Positions 1 to 10,300 of a stretch of DNA of 64,000 nucleotides are shown here, in pieces; position 1 is the stretch's first letter, and each line of letters opens with the position of its first letter. Both the position numbers and the translations under genes were made by a program. The notes under the pieces were generated by a model that saw only the letters and a program-made list of their open reading frames with translations, did not search any database and was not told the DNA's origin. The stretch comes from Candidatus Villigracilis affinis (lineage in GTDB: Bacteria; Chloroflexota; Anaerolineae; Anaerolineales; Villigracilaceae), in contig JADKEA010000010.1 of NCBI GenBank assembly GCA_016718275.1, positions 62,001 through 126,000 on the forward strand, in the 5' to 3' direction.

Positions 1-11
1 TAGACGATGAT

Positions 12-47
12 CAAAAAAACGCTGCCGAGATAGGCAGCGTTTTTTTG
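12..47. terminator. Rho-independent terminator, bidirectional
   Basis: An 8-bp stem (ACGCTGCC / GGCAGCGT) with a 6-nt loop is flanked by an A run on the left and a T run on the right, so it can work in both directions. It lies 14 nt beyond the glnS stop codon and is its natural terminator. Confidence 0.85.
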
Positions 48-60
48 ATATGGGTAAGTT

Positions 61-1767
61 TTATTTCTTCTTTTCCAGCTTTGCCCAAGTGTCTTTCAAA
101 TTCACGGTCAAATTGAAGACGGGTTTTTCAGGCGTTGAGTCAGGGTCGGCGCAGAAGTATCCCACGCGCTCGAACTGAACATTTTCGCCAGCTTTTACGT
201 CTGCAAGCGCGGGTTCCACAAAGGCGTTCTCAAGGATTTCCAGTGATTTGGGGTTGATGATGCTTTCCAATTCACCGTCGTCGGGCCGCTCCACATTGAA
301 TAACTGGTCGTACATCCGCACTTCCGCGGAAATGGCATGCTCCGCCGAAACCCAATGAATTGTGGACTTCACCTTGCGCCCATCGGCAGAATCCCCGCCG
401 CGCGTTGTCGGGTCGTACGTGGCATGAACTTCAACCACTTCGCCCTTATCATTCTTTACCACGTGTGTGCATTTTACGAAATAAGCATATCGCAGGCGCA
501 CTTCGTTCCCCGGATACAAGCGGTAATACTTTGGCGGCGGAGTCTCGCGGAAATCATCCTGTTCGATATAAATTGTCTTCGAAAACTTCACTTTGCGCGC
601 ACCGGCATTCGGATCTTCGGGGTTATTGATCGCGTCCAATTCCTCCGACTCGCCTTCAGGGTAATTATCGATCACCAGCTTGATCGGATTTAACACCGCC
701 ATGCGGCGGATCGCGCGTTTATTCAAGTCGTCGCGAATGACGGCATCGAACTGTGCCATCTCGACCCAGCTATCGTTGTTGGTCTCGCCAATGCCTGTCA
801 CGAAGTTGACAATGGCTTCAGGGGTCACGCCGCGGCGGCGCAATCCACGCAGGGTGGTCAGGCGCGGGTCATCCCACCCGCGCACCATGCCCATCTCAAC
901 GAGTTTGCGGAGTTTGCGTTTACTCATCATGGCATAGGTGAGATTCAGACGCGAGAACTCGATCTGCCTGCTAGGGAAGGCTTCTAGTTTTTCCAGAAAC
1001 CACTCGTACAGCGGGCGATGAATGATATATTCGTTAGAACACAACGAGTGTGTGACGCCTTCCATCGAGTCGTTCTGTCCGTGCGACCAATCGTACATCG
1101 GGTAAATGTGCCATTTGTCGCCTGTGCGGTGATGGTGGACATGCATGATGCGATACATTACAGGGTCACGCAGTAAAATATTGGAATGTGCCATGTCAAT
1201 TTTTGCACGCAATACACGGCTGCCTTCGGGGAATTCTCCGTTCTTCATGCGCTCCAGCAGGTCAAGGCTTTCTTCGACTGGGCGGTTGCGGTATGGAGAA
1301 TCGACCCCAGGACGAATAGCAGACTCGGTCTCGCTCCACTTTGTCCCCTTGGGCAATGTCCCTCGTCCAGCACTCATTTCCTCCTGAGTCTGATCGTCAA
1401 CGTACGCCAATCCCATTTTGACTAACCGCACAGCCCACTCATAGAGCAGATCAAAATAGTCCGATGCAAAAGTCACCTTTGCCCATTCAATGCCGAGCCA
1501 CTTCGCATCATCTTCGATGGCGTTCACGAACTCGGTTTCCTCCTTCGAGGGATTCGTGTCATCGAAGCGCAAATACAACTCACCGCCGAATTCCTTTGCG
1601 GTGAAATAATCGATCAAAAATGCCTTGACATGCCCGATGTGCAAATATCCATTCGGCTCGGGAGGTAGGCGCGTGCGGACGTATTTGAAGCGTCCATTCT
1701 TCAAATCTTCATCAACCGCCTCACGGATAAATGCGGGAATACGACTTACAACTTCTTCTGAACTCAT
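61..1767 (-). CDS. glnS: Glutaminyl-tRNA synthetase
   Basis: Cytoplasmic class I aminoacyl-tRNA synthetase that charges tRNA-Gln with glutamine using ATP. The HIGH signature (PPEPNGYLHIGH) is near the N-terminus and the KMSKS-type loop reads MMSKRKL. The C-terminal half is the anticodon-binding beta-barrel region expected of GlnRS (EHAISAEVRMYDQLF). About 568 aa from the chosen start, normal for the family. The start at 1767 (MSSEEVVSRIP) is chosen because similarity to GlnRS begins there. A start at 1851 (MFLKRNQ) has AGGA just upstream and would add 28 residues; a still earlier in-frame ATG at 1890 overlaps a probable -10 box and is unlikely. A tRNA-Gln gene lies about 0.6 kb away. Having GlnRS implies direct charging; no gatCAB is seen here. 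Confidence 0.93.
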   Translation of the reverse strand: MSSEEVVSRIPAFIREAVDEDLKNGRFKYVRTRLPPEPNGYLHIGHVKAFLIDYFTAKEFGGELYLRFDDTNPSKEETEFVNAIEDDAKWLGIEWAKVTFASDYFDLLYEWAVRLVKMGLAYVDDQTQEEMSAGRGTLPKGTKWSETESAIRPGVDSPYRNRPVEESLDLLERMKNGEFPEGSRVLRAKIDMAHSNILLRDPVMYRIMHVHHHRTGDKWHIYPMYDWSHGQNDSMEGVTHSLCSNEYIIHRPLYEWFLEKLEAFPSRQIEFSRLNLTYAMMSKRKLRKLVEMGMVRGWDDPRLTTLRGLRRRGVTPEAIVNFVTGIGETNNDSWVEMAQFDAVIRDDLNKRAIRRMAVLNPIKLVIDNYPEGESEELDAINNPEDPNAGARKVKFSKTIYIEQDDFRETPPPKYYRLYPGNEVRLRYAYFVKCTHVVKNDKGEVVEVHATYDPTTRGGDSADGRKVKSTIHWVSAEHAISAEVRMYDQLFNVERPDDGELESIINPKSLEILENAFVEPALADVKAGENVQFERVGYFCADPDSTPEKPVFNLTVNLKDTWAKLEKKK

Positions 1768-1889
1768 GGATGACTCAACCTTCACAGTGATTTTATGCGG
1801 ATGAAAAACCGCCTCTTTCTTAACTTCAGCCTGATTGCGTTTCAGGAACATTTTCCTGCCTGAAACCGTTACAGGTGAATAGCACGCCA

Positions 1890-1908
1890 ATTATAACTGC
1901 TTTATAAT
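1890..1908. promoter_or_regulatory. Probable back-to-back -10 elements
   Basis: The 39-nt-wide divergent gap contains TATAAT on the minus strand at 1890-1895 (towards glnS) and TATAAT on the plus strand at 1903-1908 (towards the small membrane protein). No clear -35 boxes are seen. The minus box is one reason for rejecting a glnS start at 1890. Confidence 0.4.
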
Positions 1909-1929
1909 AACCACACCCTGGAGGTACCC

Positions 1930-2265
1930 ATGACCGAATCAAACCAAAACAAAACCAATTTTGCAGGCACGTACTTTGACCGTGATGCCGTGATACGGCT
2001 GACCCGCTTTTTGAAGATCGCCTCATGGATCGTTGCGGTGGTCTATATCTATCAATTGATCACCGGCATGGCAGTATTCGTCCTGCAACTTTCCCGTAAC
2101 CTTGTCTACATCGGTGGCCCCACAGATTTGATGCAGCAGATCGGCTGGCTGCTACAGCCCAGCCTCGCTGGGGTGATCTTTTACGTGGCCCTGCAAGCCT
2201 TTGCTCAGGCCCTGTTGATCTTGCTGGATATCGAAGACAATACCCGCCGTGCTGCCCGCAAATAG
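1930..2265 (+). CDS. Small membrane protein of unknown function
   Basis: A 111-aa protein not assigned to a family. It has a polar N-terminus (about 30 aa), then two hydrophobic segments at about residues 30-53 (LKIASWIVAVVYIYQLITGM) and 74-98 (LLQPSLAGVIFYVALQAFAQ), and a basic C-terminal tail (NTRRAARK). That layout suggests two membrane helices with both ends in the cytoplasm. The start is well supported by GGAGGT at 1920-1925, 5 nt upstream. It is transcribed divergently from glnS with only short spacing, so the two may share a control region; nothing else in the context points to a role. Confidence 0.75.
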   Translation: MTESNQNKTNFAGTYFDRDAVIRLTRFLKIASWIVAVVYIYQLITGMAVFVLQLSRNLVYIGGPTDLMQQIGWLLQPSLAGVIFYVALQAFAQALLILLDIEDNTRRAARK

Positions 2266-2390
2266 AACCTGTATAAATAAAATACGCTCCAATGTAATTG
2301 TGATTTCCCTTTTCTATAATTTTATGCTGTAAACTGCGGTCATAGAATTACCCACAAAGAAAGAAAACAATGGTAAAATGTTGGCCGTCT

Positions 2391-2461
2391 TGGGGAGTCG
2401 TCCAACGGCAGGACATATCCCTCTGGAGGATAGTATCTTGGTTCGAATCCAGGCTCCCCAG
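2391..2461 (+). tRNA. tRNA-Gln (anticodon CTG)
   Basis: Full cloverleaf: 7-bp acceptor stem TGGGGAG/CTCCCCA (U1-A72 as usual in tRNA-Gln), D arm closed by GTCC/GGAC, anticodon stem TATCC/GGATA with loop CTCTGGA giving anticodon CTG, 4-nt variable loop, and T arm with TTCGAAT. Discriminator G73. CCA is not encoded. It reads CAG codons. A TAAAAT element at about 2374-2379 could be its -10. Its position near glnS is suggestive, but no joint transcript is implied because the strands differ. Confidence 0.95.
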
Positions 2462-2464
2462 CTA

Positions 2465-2490
2465 AACCCGCTAGAAATGGCGGGTTGTTC
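2465..2490 (+). terminator. Terminator of tRNA-Gln
   Basis: Stem AACCCGC/GCGGGTT with an 8-nt loop starts 4 nt after the tRNA and runs into a T-rich stretch (GTTCGTTT). Confidence 0.8.
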
Positions 2491-2545
2491 GTTTAAATTA
2501 AGTAGCGTGTAGTCAATTAGTTTCGGATGCAAAAGATAAACTTTA

Positions 2546-2592
2546 AGTGCCTTATGCAGGCCATGACTTTGCATGAGGCACCTGTATTTTTT
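2546..2592. terminator. Hairpin at the 3' end of carB
   Basis: GTGCCTTATGCA pairs with TGCATGAGGCAC (one G-U) around an 11-nt loop, followed on the plus strand by a T6 run. It abuts the carB stop codon. The T run faces the plus strand; on the minus strand the tail is only moderately T-rich, so its use for carB is less sure. Confidence 0.55.
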
Positions 2593-5500
2593 AACCTGCC
2601 GAAGACGAATCGCCTGACTGAAAATGGCTTTGTAAGCTGCGATATTTAAGTTCTTTTTTGTTCAATGCTTGAATGGCAGAGACTGCCGCCATTGCCGCGG
2701 AGAGAGTGGTGAGCAGAGGCACATTCATAGCGATTGCGGCTGAGCGGATCGCTGCTCCGTCACTGTGGGCGTGCGGGCCAAGCGGAGTATTCAGTACCAG
2801 TTGGATTTTCCCTGCACGGATCAAGTCTACGATCTCAGTGGAGCCATCCTGTGCTTTTTGAACAACTTCCACAGGCAGGTTGGCTTTCTGGCAGAATGCG
2901 GCCGTTCCCGGTGTGGCACATATTTTGAAGCCAAGGCGGTGCAGATCACGCGCAAATTTCAGGCCTGAGCTTTTGTCGTAATCATTGACTGTAATCAGAA
3001 CTGTGCCGCTTTGTGGCAGACCAGTCCCTGCGGCAATTTGTGATTTTGCGAAGGCGTGCCCGAAGTGCGAAGCGTGTCCCATTACTTCACCAGTGGAATG
3101 CATTTCAGGTCCGAGCAATGAACTTGAGCCAGATAATTTTTTGAAAGGCAAGACAGCCTCTTTCACAAAGAAACCATCCACTCGCGGTTCTTCCAAAATG
3201 CCGAGACTTTCCAAGCTGCTGCCTGCCATCACTTGCGCGGCGGCATAGGCGAGATTTAATCCAGTGGCTTTGCTGGCGTAGGGGACAGTTCTCGAGGCGC
3301 GCGGGTTCACTTCCAATACACAGACAACTTCATCCTTCAGTGCGAACTGTACGTTCATCAACCCACGCACGCCTAGGGCGAGACCAAGCTGTTCGGTGTA
3401 TTCGCGCATGATCCCAAGATGATAGGCGCTGACTTTATACGGAGGCAGGACACAAGCCGCATCTCCCGAATGGACGCCTGCTTCTTCGATATGCTGCATA
3501 ATCGCCCCGACAACGACTCGCTCGCCGTCTGCGAGTGCATCCACATCGATTTCGAAAGCATCTTCCATAAATTTATCGATAAGAATCGGTTGACCAGGAG
3601 CCGCCTCAATTGCGCTTTGAATGAAGCCCGCCAAATGGGGTTCGGACTCAACTAGCGCCATTGCTCGCCCACCCAAAACAAAGGATGGACGCACCAAAAC
3701 GGGATATCCAATTCTTTCAGCGATGACACGCGCCTCTTCAATGGAGCGTGCAATTCCATTTTCTGGCTGGGGAATATCCAACTCTTTGAGCAGTTTCGCA
3801 AATTCTTCGCGGTCTTCGGAAAGTTGAATGGCGTGCGGCGATGTGCCGAGAATTTTCACGCCCGCTGCTTCAAGTCCTGCTGCGAGGTTGAGCGGAGTCT
3901 GTCCGCCGAATTGGACGATGACGCCGACAGGCTGTTCAAGGTCAATCACGTTGAGGACATGCTCAAGTGTGAGCGGCTCAAAATACAAACGGTCTGCGGT
4001 GTCGTAATCGGTGGAGACGGTTTCAGGATTGCAGTTGTACATGATGGTTTCGTATCCCATCTTGGACAAGGCAAACGCAGCCTGACAGCAGCAATAATCG
4101 AATTCAATTCCCTGACCAATGCGGTTTGGTCCGCCGCCGAGGATGAGGATTTTTTGCTTATCCGTCGGGCGGGATTCATCTTCCATTTCGTAGGCGCTGT
4201 AGAGATAGGGTGTCTGTGATTCGAATTCTGCGGCGCAGGTGTCGACTCTTTGGAATGTAGGTAATATTCCTAATGATTTCCGTAACTCCCGAAAGGATGA
4301 ATGATGAATGATGAAGGATGAATTTAGAATGCGCGCAATGTGTGAGTCTGCAAAGCCCATTTGTTTGGCGTAACGCAAAATGGTTTGAGGTCGGCTTCGG
4401 TCTTGCAATTCCTAATCACTAATTCCCAGTCACTAATCTCCTTCATTTGAGCAAGGAACCACAAATCATATCCACTTGCTTTGGAAATTTCTTCGAGTGA
4501 CATTCCCTGTTGAATGGCGCGATAGACACGGAAGAGTCTGTCGGCGGTGGGGTGTTGCAGAGTGGCGAATGTTTCAGGTTCAGTGACCAGCTCACGGTTA
4601 GGGCCAGAGGCGTCGAGTGCGTCCACACCGATTTCGAGGGATTGAATCGCTTTGTTCAAGGCTTCGGGGAAGGTGCGTCCCAATGCCATCGACTCGCCGA
4701 CGGATTTCATTTGCGGGCCGAGAGTCGAATCCACGCCTGGGAAATTTTTCAAACGCCCAGCGCGGAATTTTGACGACGACATAATCGAGCGAGGGTTCGA
4801 AGGCGGCTTTGGTTTGACCTGTGATGTCGTTGGTGATTTCGTCGAGGGTGTAGCCGACGGCGACGAGCGCGGCGAGTTTGGCGATGGGAAAGCCCGTGGC
4901 TTTGGAGGCGAGCGCGGACGAACGACTGACGCGCGGATTCATTTCGATGACAACGACGCGACCCGTTTTCGGGTCAACGCCGAATTGCACATTCGAGCCG
5001 CCTGTTTCCACGCCAACGGCAGTGAGCACGCGATGAGCAAGGTCGCGCAGGATTTGATACTCGCGGTCGGTGAGCGTTTGCGCGGGCGCGACGGTGATGC
5101 TGTCGCCTGTGTGAACGCCCATCGGGTCGAGATTTTCGATGGAGCAGACGACGACAAAGTTATCGGCTTTATCGCGCATGACTTCGAGTTCATATTCTTT
5201 CCAACCGAGAACGGATTCTTCAAGCCATGCCTGACCAATTGGCGATTCAGAAATTGCGCTGCGGACTGCTTCTTGAAGTTGAGCGGGTTCATAGACCCAC
5301 GATGCACCTGTGCCGCCCATCGCAAACGAAGCGCGGACTAAAACTGGATAGCCAGTCTGTTTGATGATTTCTTCGGCTTCTGCAAACGAATATGCTGCGC
5401 CGCCATGCGGAATGGGGATGCCAACTTTTTGCATGGTCTCACGGAAAAGCAAACGGTCTTCAGCGGCTTTGATGGCGGAAAGATTCGCGCCGATAAGTTG

Positions 5501-5836
5501 CACGCCATATTTTTCAAGCACGCCATTTTCGCTGAGGGCGAGCGCGAGGTTTAATCCCGTTTGCCCGCCGACAGTGGGAAGCATGGCGTCAGGTTTTTCC
5601 TGCGCGATGATGGCTTCAAGTGCTTCGACAGTGAGCGGTTCAATGTAAGTTGCGTCTGCAATTTCGGGGTCGGTCATAATGGTGGCGGGATTCGAGTTGA
5701 CCAAGACCACGCGGTAGCCTTCGGCTTTCAAGGCTTTCACGGCTTGCGTGCCAGAGTAATCAAACTCCGCGGCTTGACCAATAACAATAGCGCCAGAACC
5801 AGGGACAAGAATTGTATGAATATCTGTACGCTTCAT
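2591..5836 (-). CDS. carB: Carbamoyl-phosphate synthase large subunit, reading frame broken twice
   Basis: Large subunit of carbamoyl-phosphate synthase: makes carbamoyl phosphate from bicarbonate, ATP and ammonia channelled from CarA, for pyrimidine and arginine synthesis. Order: first ATP-grasp half (starts MKRTDIHTILVPGSGAIVIGQ), oligomerisation region, second ATP-grasp half (ILILGGGPNRIGQG), C-terminal MGS-like allosteric domain (TVLITVNDYDKSSG). The sequence is not one open frame. 5836 to about 4752 is in one frame, about 4752-4410 (FPGVDSTLGPQMKSVGE) in a second, and 4408-2591 again in the first. The first change is at a CCC run (one C too many for KFPGVD); the second lies beside a heptad repeat at 4412-4439. 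A second heptad repeat (4295-4322) is in frame and encodes FIIHHSSF. As read it yields truncated pieces. Sequencing indels are possible, but the gene should be essential. carA ends 2 nt upstream: one operon. Confidence 0.9.
4295..4322. repeat. Heptanucleotide tandem repeat inside carB
   Basis: Four 7-bp units: GGATGAA, TGATGAA, TGATGAA, GGATGAA. On the coding (minus) strand it adds SFIIHHSSF between the helical domain and the conserved RVDTCAAEFE segment, where CarB has a variable loop. The frame is kept on both sides. Confidence 0.85.
4412..4439. repeat. Second heptanucleotide repeat inside carB
   Basis: Units CTAATCA, CTAATTC, CCAGTCA, CTAATCT. Its coding-strand translation (ISDWELVIRN) has no counterpart in CarB, and the conserved frame changes at its downstream edge (about 4410). 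Confidence 0.8.
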
Positions 5837-5838
5837 AA

Positions 5839-6975
5839 TTATTTACCCCCAATCATTTTGAAAAATTCGCCAAAGATATCATGCGCATCATGCGGACCAG
5901 GCGCGGACTCGGGATGGAACTGCACGCTAAATACAGGTTTGTTTTTCATTCGCAACCCTTCGAGCGAGTCGTCGTTCAGGCTTTTATATGTAATTTCCAC
6001 TTCGTCTTTGTTCAAGTCACCTTCTGTGACGCAGTAGTTGTGGTTTTGGGCGGTGATGAGAACTTCGCCATTCGGCAAATATTGAACGGGATGATTCCCG
6101 CCATGATGTCCAAACTTGAGGCGGTGTGTATCTGCACCGAGCGCGCGCCCGATGAGCTGATGACCGAGACAAATGCCAAACATTGGCACGCCGCTTTCGA
6201 TGAGTCCGCTCACGGCTTCGACAGCGTAGGGCAAGCCCGCAGGGTCGCCAGGGCCGTTGGAGAGAAAGACTCCATCGGGTTTCATTGCCAGCACTTCATC
6301 TGCAGTTGTATCCGCAGGGACAACGGTCACATTCGCGCCATAACTTGAAAGGTGGCGAAGGATATTTTCTTTAATTCCAAAATCATATGCGACGACTGAC
6401 CATTGACGACTGACCACTGATAACTGATCACTGGTCACTGGTTTTACCCACTTGCTTCCCTCATCATCAACCCACCGATAACTCTCTTCGCAAGTCACTT
6501 CCTTCACCATGTCGCGGCCATCAAGTCCCGCCCAGTCACGCGCCATTGCAAGCAACTTTTCTGGAGACGTTCCCTTTGTGGAAAGCGCCGCTTTTTGTGT
6601 GCCGCCATCGCGGAGTTTGCGAGTCAGCCAGCGCGTGTCCACGCCGCTGATGCCTGGGACTCCGTGTTGAGTGAGCCAGTCAGATAAAGAAAGTGCCGAA
6701 CGCCAGTTCGACACTACGGGACTCAAGGAGCGGATGACAGCAGCAGAAACCTGCGGCTTTGCTGATTCATCATCCTCCAAATTGATGCCAACATTCCCGA
6801 TGTGCGACACGGTAAAAAGTACACCTTGTCCACGATACGAGGGGTCGGTCAAAATTTCCTGATAGCCAGTCATGCTGGTGTTGAATACCAACTCAAACAC
6901 GGCGTCTGTTTCCGCGCCGAAGGCTTGACCTTCGATCACGGTTCCATCTTGTAAAACGAGAGTAGCTAATTTCAT
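5839..6975 (-). CDS. carA: Carbamoyl-phosphate synthase small subunit (glutamine amidotransferase)
   Basis: Hydrolyses glutamine and passes ammonia to CarB. 378 aa. N-terminal CPSase_sm domain (LATLVLQDGTVIEGQAFG, FNTSMTGYQEILTDPSY), then a class I GATase domain with nucleophile Cys at about residue 268 (FGICLGHQ) and the His-Glu pair in QFHPES. Between the domains, at about residues 188-206, the segment TSDQLSVVSRQWSV is encoded by a heptad tandem repeat (6391-6442) and is absent from ordinary CarA; the frame is kept, so the enzyme is probably functional with a longer linker. The start has AGGAG in its leader. It leads the carAB pair, 2 nt from carB. Confidence 0.94.
   Translation of the reverse strand: MKLATLVLQDGTVIEGQAFGAETDAVFELVFNTSMTGYQEILTDPSYRGQGVLFTVSHIGNVGINLEDDESAKPQVSAAVIRSLSPVVSNWRSALSLSDWLTQHGVPGISGVDTRWLTRKLRDGGTQKAALSTKGTSPEKLLAMARDWAGLDGRDMVKEVTCEESYRWVDDEGSKWVKPVTSDQLSVVSRQWSVVAYDFGIKENILRHLSSYGANVTVVPADTTADEVLAMKPDGVFLSNGPGDPAGLPYAVEAVSGLIESGVPMFGICLGHQLIGRALGADTHRLKFGHHGGNHPVQYLPNGEVLITAQNHNYCVTEGDLNKDEVEITYKSLNDDSLEGLRMKNKPVFSVQFHPESAPGPHDAHDIFGEFFKMIGGK
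6391..6442. repeat. Heptanucleotide tandem repeat inside carA
   Basis: About seven degenerate 7-bp units in a row: ACTGACC, ATTGACG, ACTGACC, ACTGATA, ACTGATC, ACTGGTC, ACTGGT. It lies in the interdomain linker of CarA and is translated in frame. Confidence 0.9.
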
Positions 6976-7021
6976 AAAAAGTTTGCTCCTGCAAAATACC
7001 GCAGATTTTTGGGCGGTAAAT

Positions 7022-7064
7022 TCCGCCGATTATAGCACCTCATTTATTATTGTTTAGACAAGTG
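7022..7064 (-). promoter_or_regulatory. Probable carA promoter and leader hairpin
   Basis: On the minus strand TATAAT lies at 7029-7034, with a possible TTGTCT -35 near 7056-7061 (spacing about 21, long). The leader just downstream (about 7005-7025) can form GGCGG/CCGCC. No attenuator could be established. Confidence 0.45.
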
Positions 7065-7229
7065 CTTGAGAAAGAATTCCAAGCTTTATTAATTGCTCAA
7101 ACACATTCTGCAAGTTCGTTCATTATCTTGCATCATCTTTCAGATTACTGCATTGATTATCAAAATAAAACATAGAGGAATTTCATTGGTTTATATATTA
7201 CCCATTTGAGAGGCGCAGATTGTTAATGA

Positions 7230-7273
7230 GTACCCGTATGGGGAATAGTATTATCTATTTATTGCCCTATGAT
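7230..7273 (+). promoter_or_regulatory. gltB promoter with nitrogen box
   Basis: Box GTACCCGTATGGGGAATAG at 7230-7248, then 19 nt, then the -10-like TATGAT at 7268-7273. The same box-to--10 arrangement precedes the permease-amt pair, the intergenic small RNA and glnA. A weaker related sequence (TTACCCATTTGAGAGG) lies about 30 bp upstream at 7198-7213. There is no TTGACA-like -35, which suggests activator dependence. Confidence 0.65.
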
Positions 7274-7315
7274 GGATGGAATTAACTTTTGACCATTCAA
7301 CCATAAGGTGATGCC

Positions 7316-10300
7316 ATGAAAAATAAAGTTCAATTCCAAAATGTTGACAATGAATCTGCAAATGATTCACATTCCAGTTCATTCAACTGGTTGACATCTC
7401 CTCACACAAAGACCTGGCTTGATGAACGTGATGCCTGCGCGTTGGTCGCATCAGTTCGCAAGAATGGTGAAGCGACGCATGGAAATTTGAAACGTGCATT
7501 GGCTGCATTGAGCATCATGGGACATCGCTCTGGCGAGGTCAACGGGGAAGGGGATGGCATCGGCGTGATGACCGACATTCCGCGCGTGTTGTGGTCGCAG
7601 GCGTTGGAGCAGGCGGGAAAACCTGGCTGGCTTGCGGAAGACCGCCGCTTCTTTGTGGGACATTTGATGATTCCAAATACGGAAGCGGATGTTCAAGGCG
7701 TCAAAACCAAAATTATCAACATGCTCAAGGAAAGAGATATTGACCTGCTGTTGGAGCGCCCAACTCCCACGCGTTTGCAGGCGCTTGGAAAAATGGCGCG
7801 TCAGCAGGTTCCGCACCTTTGGCAGATTTCGGGCATGGTGCATAACGGCCCATTGGAAAACGTAGAGCGGACTCTCTTTGACCTTGCGCTTCACATTGAA
7901 AAATTTACGAACGTCGCCATTGCTTCGCTTTCCAGCAATGTGGTCGTTTACAAAGTGCGCGGCTCGATTGAAACTTTGTATCAATATTTCCCTGAACTGC
8001 GCAACCCTGATTTCACCACCGCCATCACGATTGGACATGCGCGTTATTCAACCAATACGGCTACGAGTTTTGAACGCGTCCAGCCTTTTAGTTTGATTGG
8101 ACACAACGGCGAGATAAACACGATTGCCCGTTTGCGTGAACAGGCCGAAATGCTCGGCGTCAATTTGGTGGAAAGCGGAAGCGACTCACAAGACCTCGAC
8201 CGTTTGCTCTCCACGTTGATTCATCATTATCGCTTCTCGTTGACTGAGTCACTGGAACTGGCTTTCCCGCCCATCCTCAGTGAAGTGGAAAAACTTTCCC
8301 CTGAATTACAGACAATTTATAAATATTATCGCCAGGCCTTTGGCCCGTACTCGCAAGGCCCTGCGGGGATCATCTCCCGCTTTGGCGATGAATGTGTTTT
8401 CAGCGTGGATGCGCTCGGTCTGCGCCCGCTCTGGTTTGGTGACACGGAAAAGGAATATTTCTTCTCCTCGGAGAAGGGCGTCTACCATCTGGACGATATG
8501 GTTGTTGACCCAATTCCGCTTTCGCCTGGTGAAAAAATGCGCGTGCGCATTCACCGCGGACGAAATGTGGAAGTCTTTGATTATCCCGCCATTCAACAGC
8601 GCATGTTGAACCTGACCATGCGCAGATTCGGTTCACTTGAAACGCTAAACAAGCGGCTTGCTCATCCGCCGTTGCCATTGGAAATTACAGAGAATGGCGA
8701 AAGCAATGTCCAGCCCACAGTGGACTTGGACAATCGTCTCTCCGCTTTCGGCTGGGGACGTGAAGACCGCGAATGGGTTCAGGAACTTGCCAAGAATGGC
8801 ATTGACCCGATCAGCTCGCTCGGCTTTGACGGCCCGCTGGCTTCTCTTTCCACCGAACGCCAAAATATCGCGGACTATTTCAAAGAGGCGGTTGCGGTGG
8901 TCACAAATCCCGCCATTGACCGCGAGCGTGAAGTGGAACATTTTTCCACACAAACGATTATCGGTTCGCGTCCGCCGCTCGTGCCCAATGAGCTAAGAGA
9001 AGAATCCACGTTTACGCTTGAAACGCCGATTTTGCTGGATTCGGTCAGCGCTGGCTTGAAAACAGGTTATCCCACACTGAGTCAGTTGACGAGCCGTTTT
9101 CCGAATGAGCAGCTTGGTCATTTGCAAACGGTCACATTGCCTGGAGAGACAACGGCTCAAGCCTTGGAACGTCTCGCGCAGGCCGCCATTGATTCTGTCC
9201 GCAACGGGGCGAAGCTCCTGCTGTTGGATGACTCCGCCGCATTCCAGAATCAAAACGGATGGGTTGACCCCATTCTCGCGCTCAGTGTCATTGACCTTGC
9301 GCTTCGTAAAACATTTGCAGAACTTTCCTCTTCAGAATCTTCATCCACGCCGCTGCCAATAAATGACAGCGGAAAAATAGACCTCAGCCTGATGGCTTCC
9401 CAATCAGCGGTGAATCTGCGCCGACAGGTGGGGCTGGTCGTGCGCAGCGGAGCCATCCGCAATTTGCATGATGTCATCATGTGTATCGGCATGGGCGCGG
9501 ATGCGATTTCACCTTACTTGATTTTTGAGGCAGCGGTCAAAGCCACAAACGATGAAGAAGAAACCGAAGGATTAAAGAAAACGTTCAAGGCGCTGCGTTC
9601 TGGCATTGAAAAATGTATCAGCACAATGGGTATCCATGAAGCGCGCGGCTATGGACGATTATTCTCAAGCATCGGGTTGAGCAATCCTGTCGCTTTCGCG
9701 TTGGGTGTGAAAAATTATGGCGGCTCAGAACAAGGCGGCTTGAAGTGGAATGATATTGACGCCGACACGGAGCAACGTACACAGGCGTATCACAGCGCAG
9801 GCCGCGGCGAACTTTCGCGCGTCAATCATTTTTATCCAAAAATCTGGAAGGCGGCGGGAAAGCTTGGGAAGGGCGAATCAGGCTGGGGTGAGTATGAGGC
9901 GCACACGCAGACCACGGCAAAAGCCAACCCTGTCACCATCCGCCACATTCTGGATTTTCGTTATCCCGAACAAACTTCCATTGAATCCAATAATGTCAAT
10001 CTCGGAATCACATCGCACAAACTCCCGTTCCTGATTGCGTCCATGTCGTTTGGCTCGCAGGGTGAAACGGCTTATCGCGCGTATGCCGAAGCCGCGTTTC
10101 GTTTGAACATGCTTTCGCTCAACGGCGAGGGCGGCGAAATCCCTGACCTGCTCGGCAAGTATCCGTTCAATCGCGGCATTCAAATTGCGTCGGGTCGTTT
10201 CGGCATCACGGCGGAAACCATCAACGCCACGAATCTTTTGGAAATAAAAGTTGGGCAGGGCGCGAAGCCTGGTGAAGGCGGGCATCTGCCTGCACGCAAG

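Noticed and set aside
337..1425. Several plus-strand open frames opposite glnS
   Set aside because: They are antisense to a well-supported synthetase, lack ribosome sites and have unusual composition (Arg/Ser/Pro-rich).
4295..4439. CRISPR-like spacing of repeats in carB
   Set aside because: Units are 7 bp, directly abutting and degenerate; there are no spacers.
4652..5341. A 229-codon plus-strand open frame across carB
   Set aside because: Lies opposite the conserved first half of CarB and its sequence resembles no protein family; it is a by-product of codon use.
2591..5836. Programmed frameshifting in carB
   Set aside because: No slippery heptamer with a downstream structure was found at either break, and the conserved protein would need two shifts; indels and repeat insertion explain it better.
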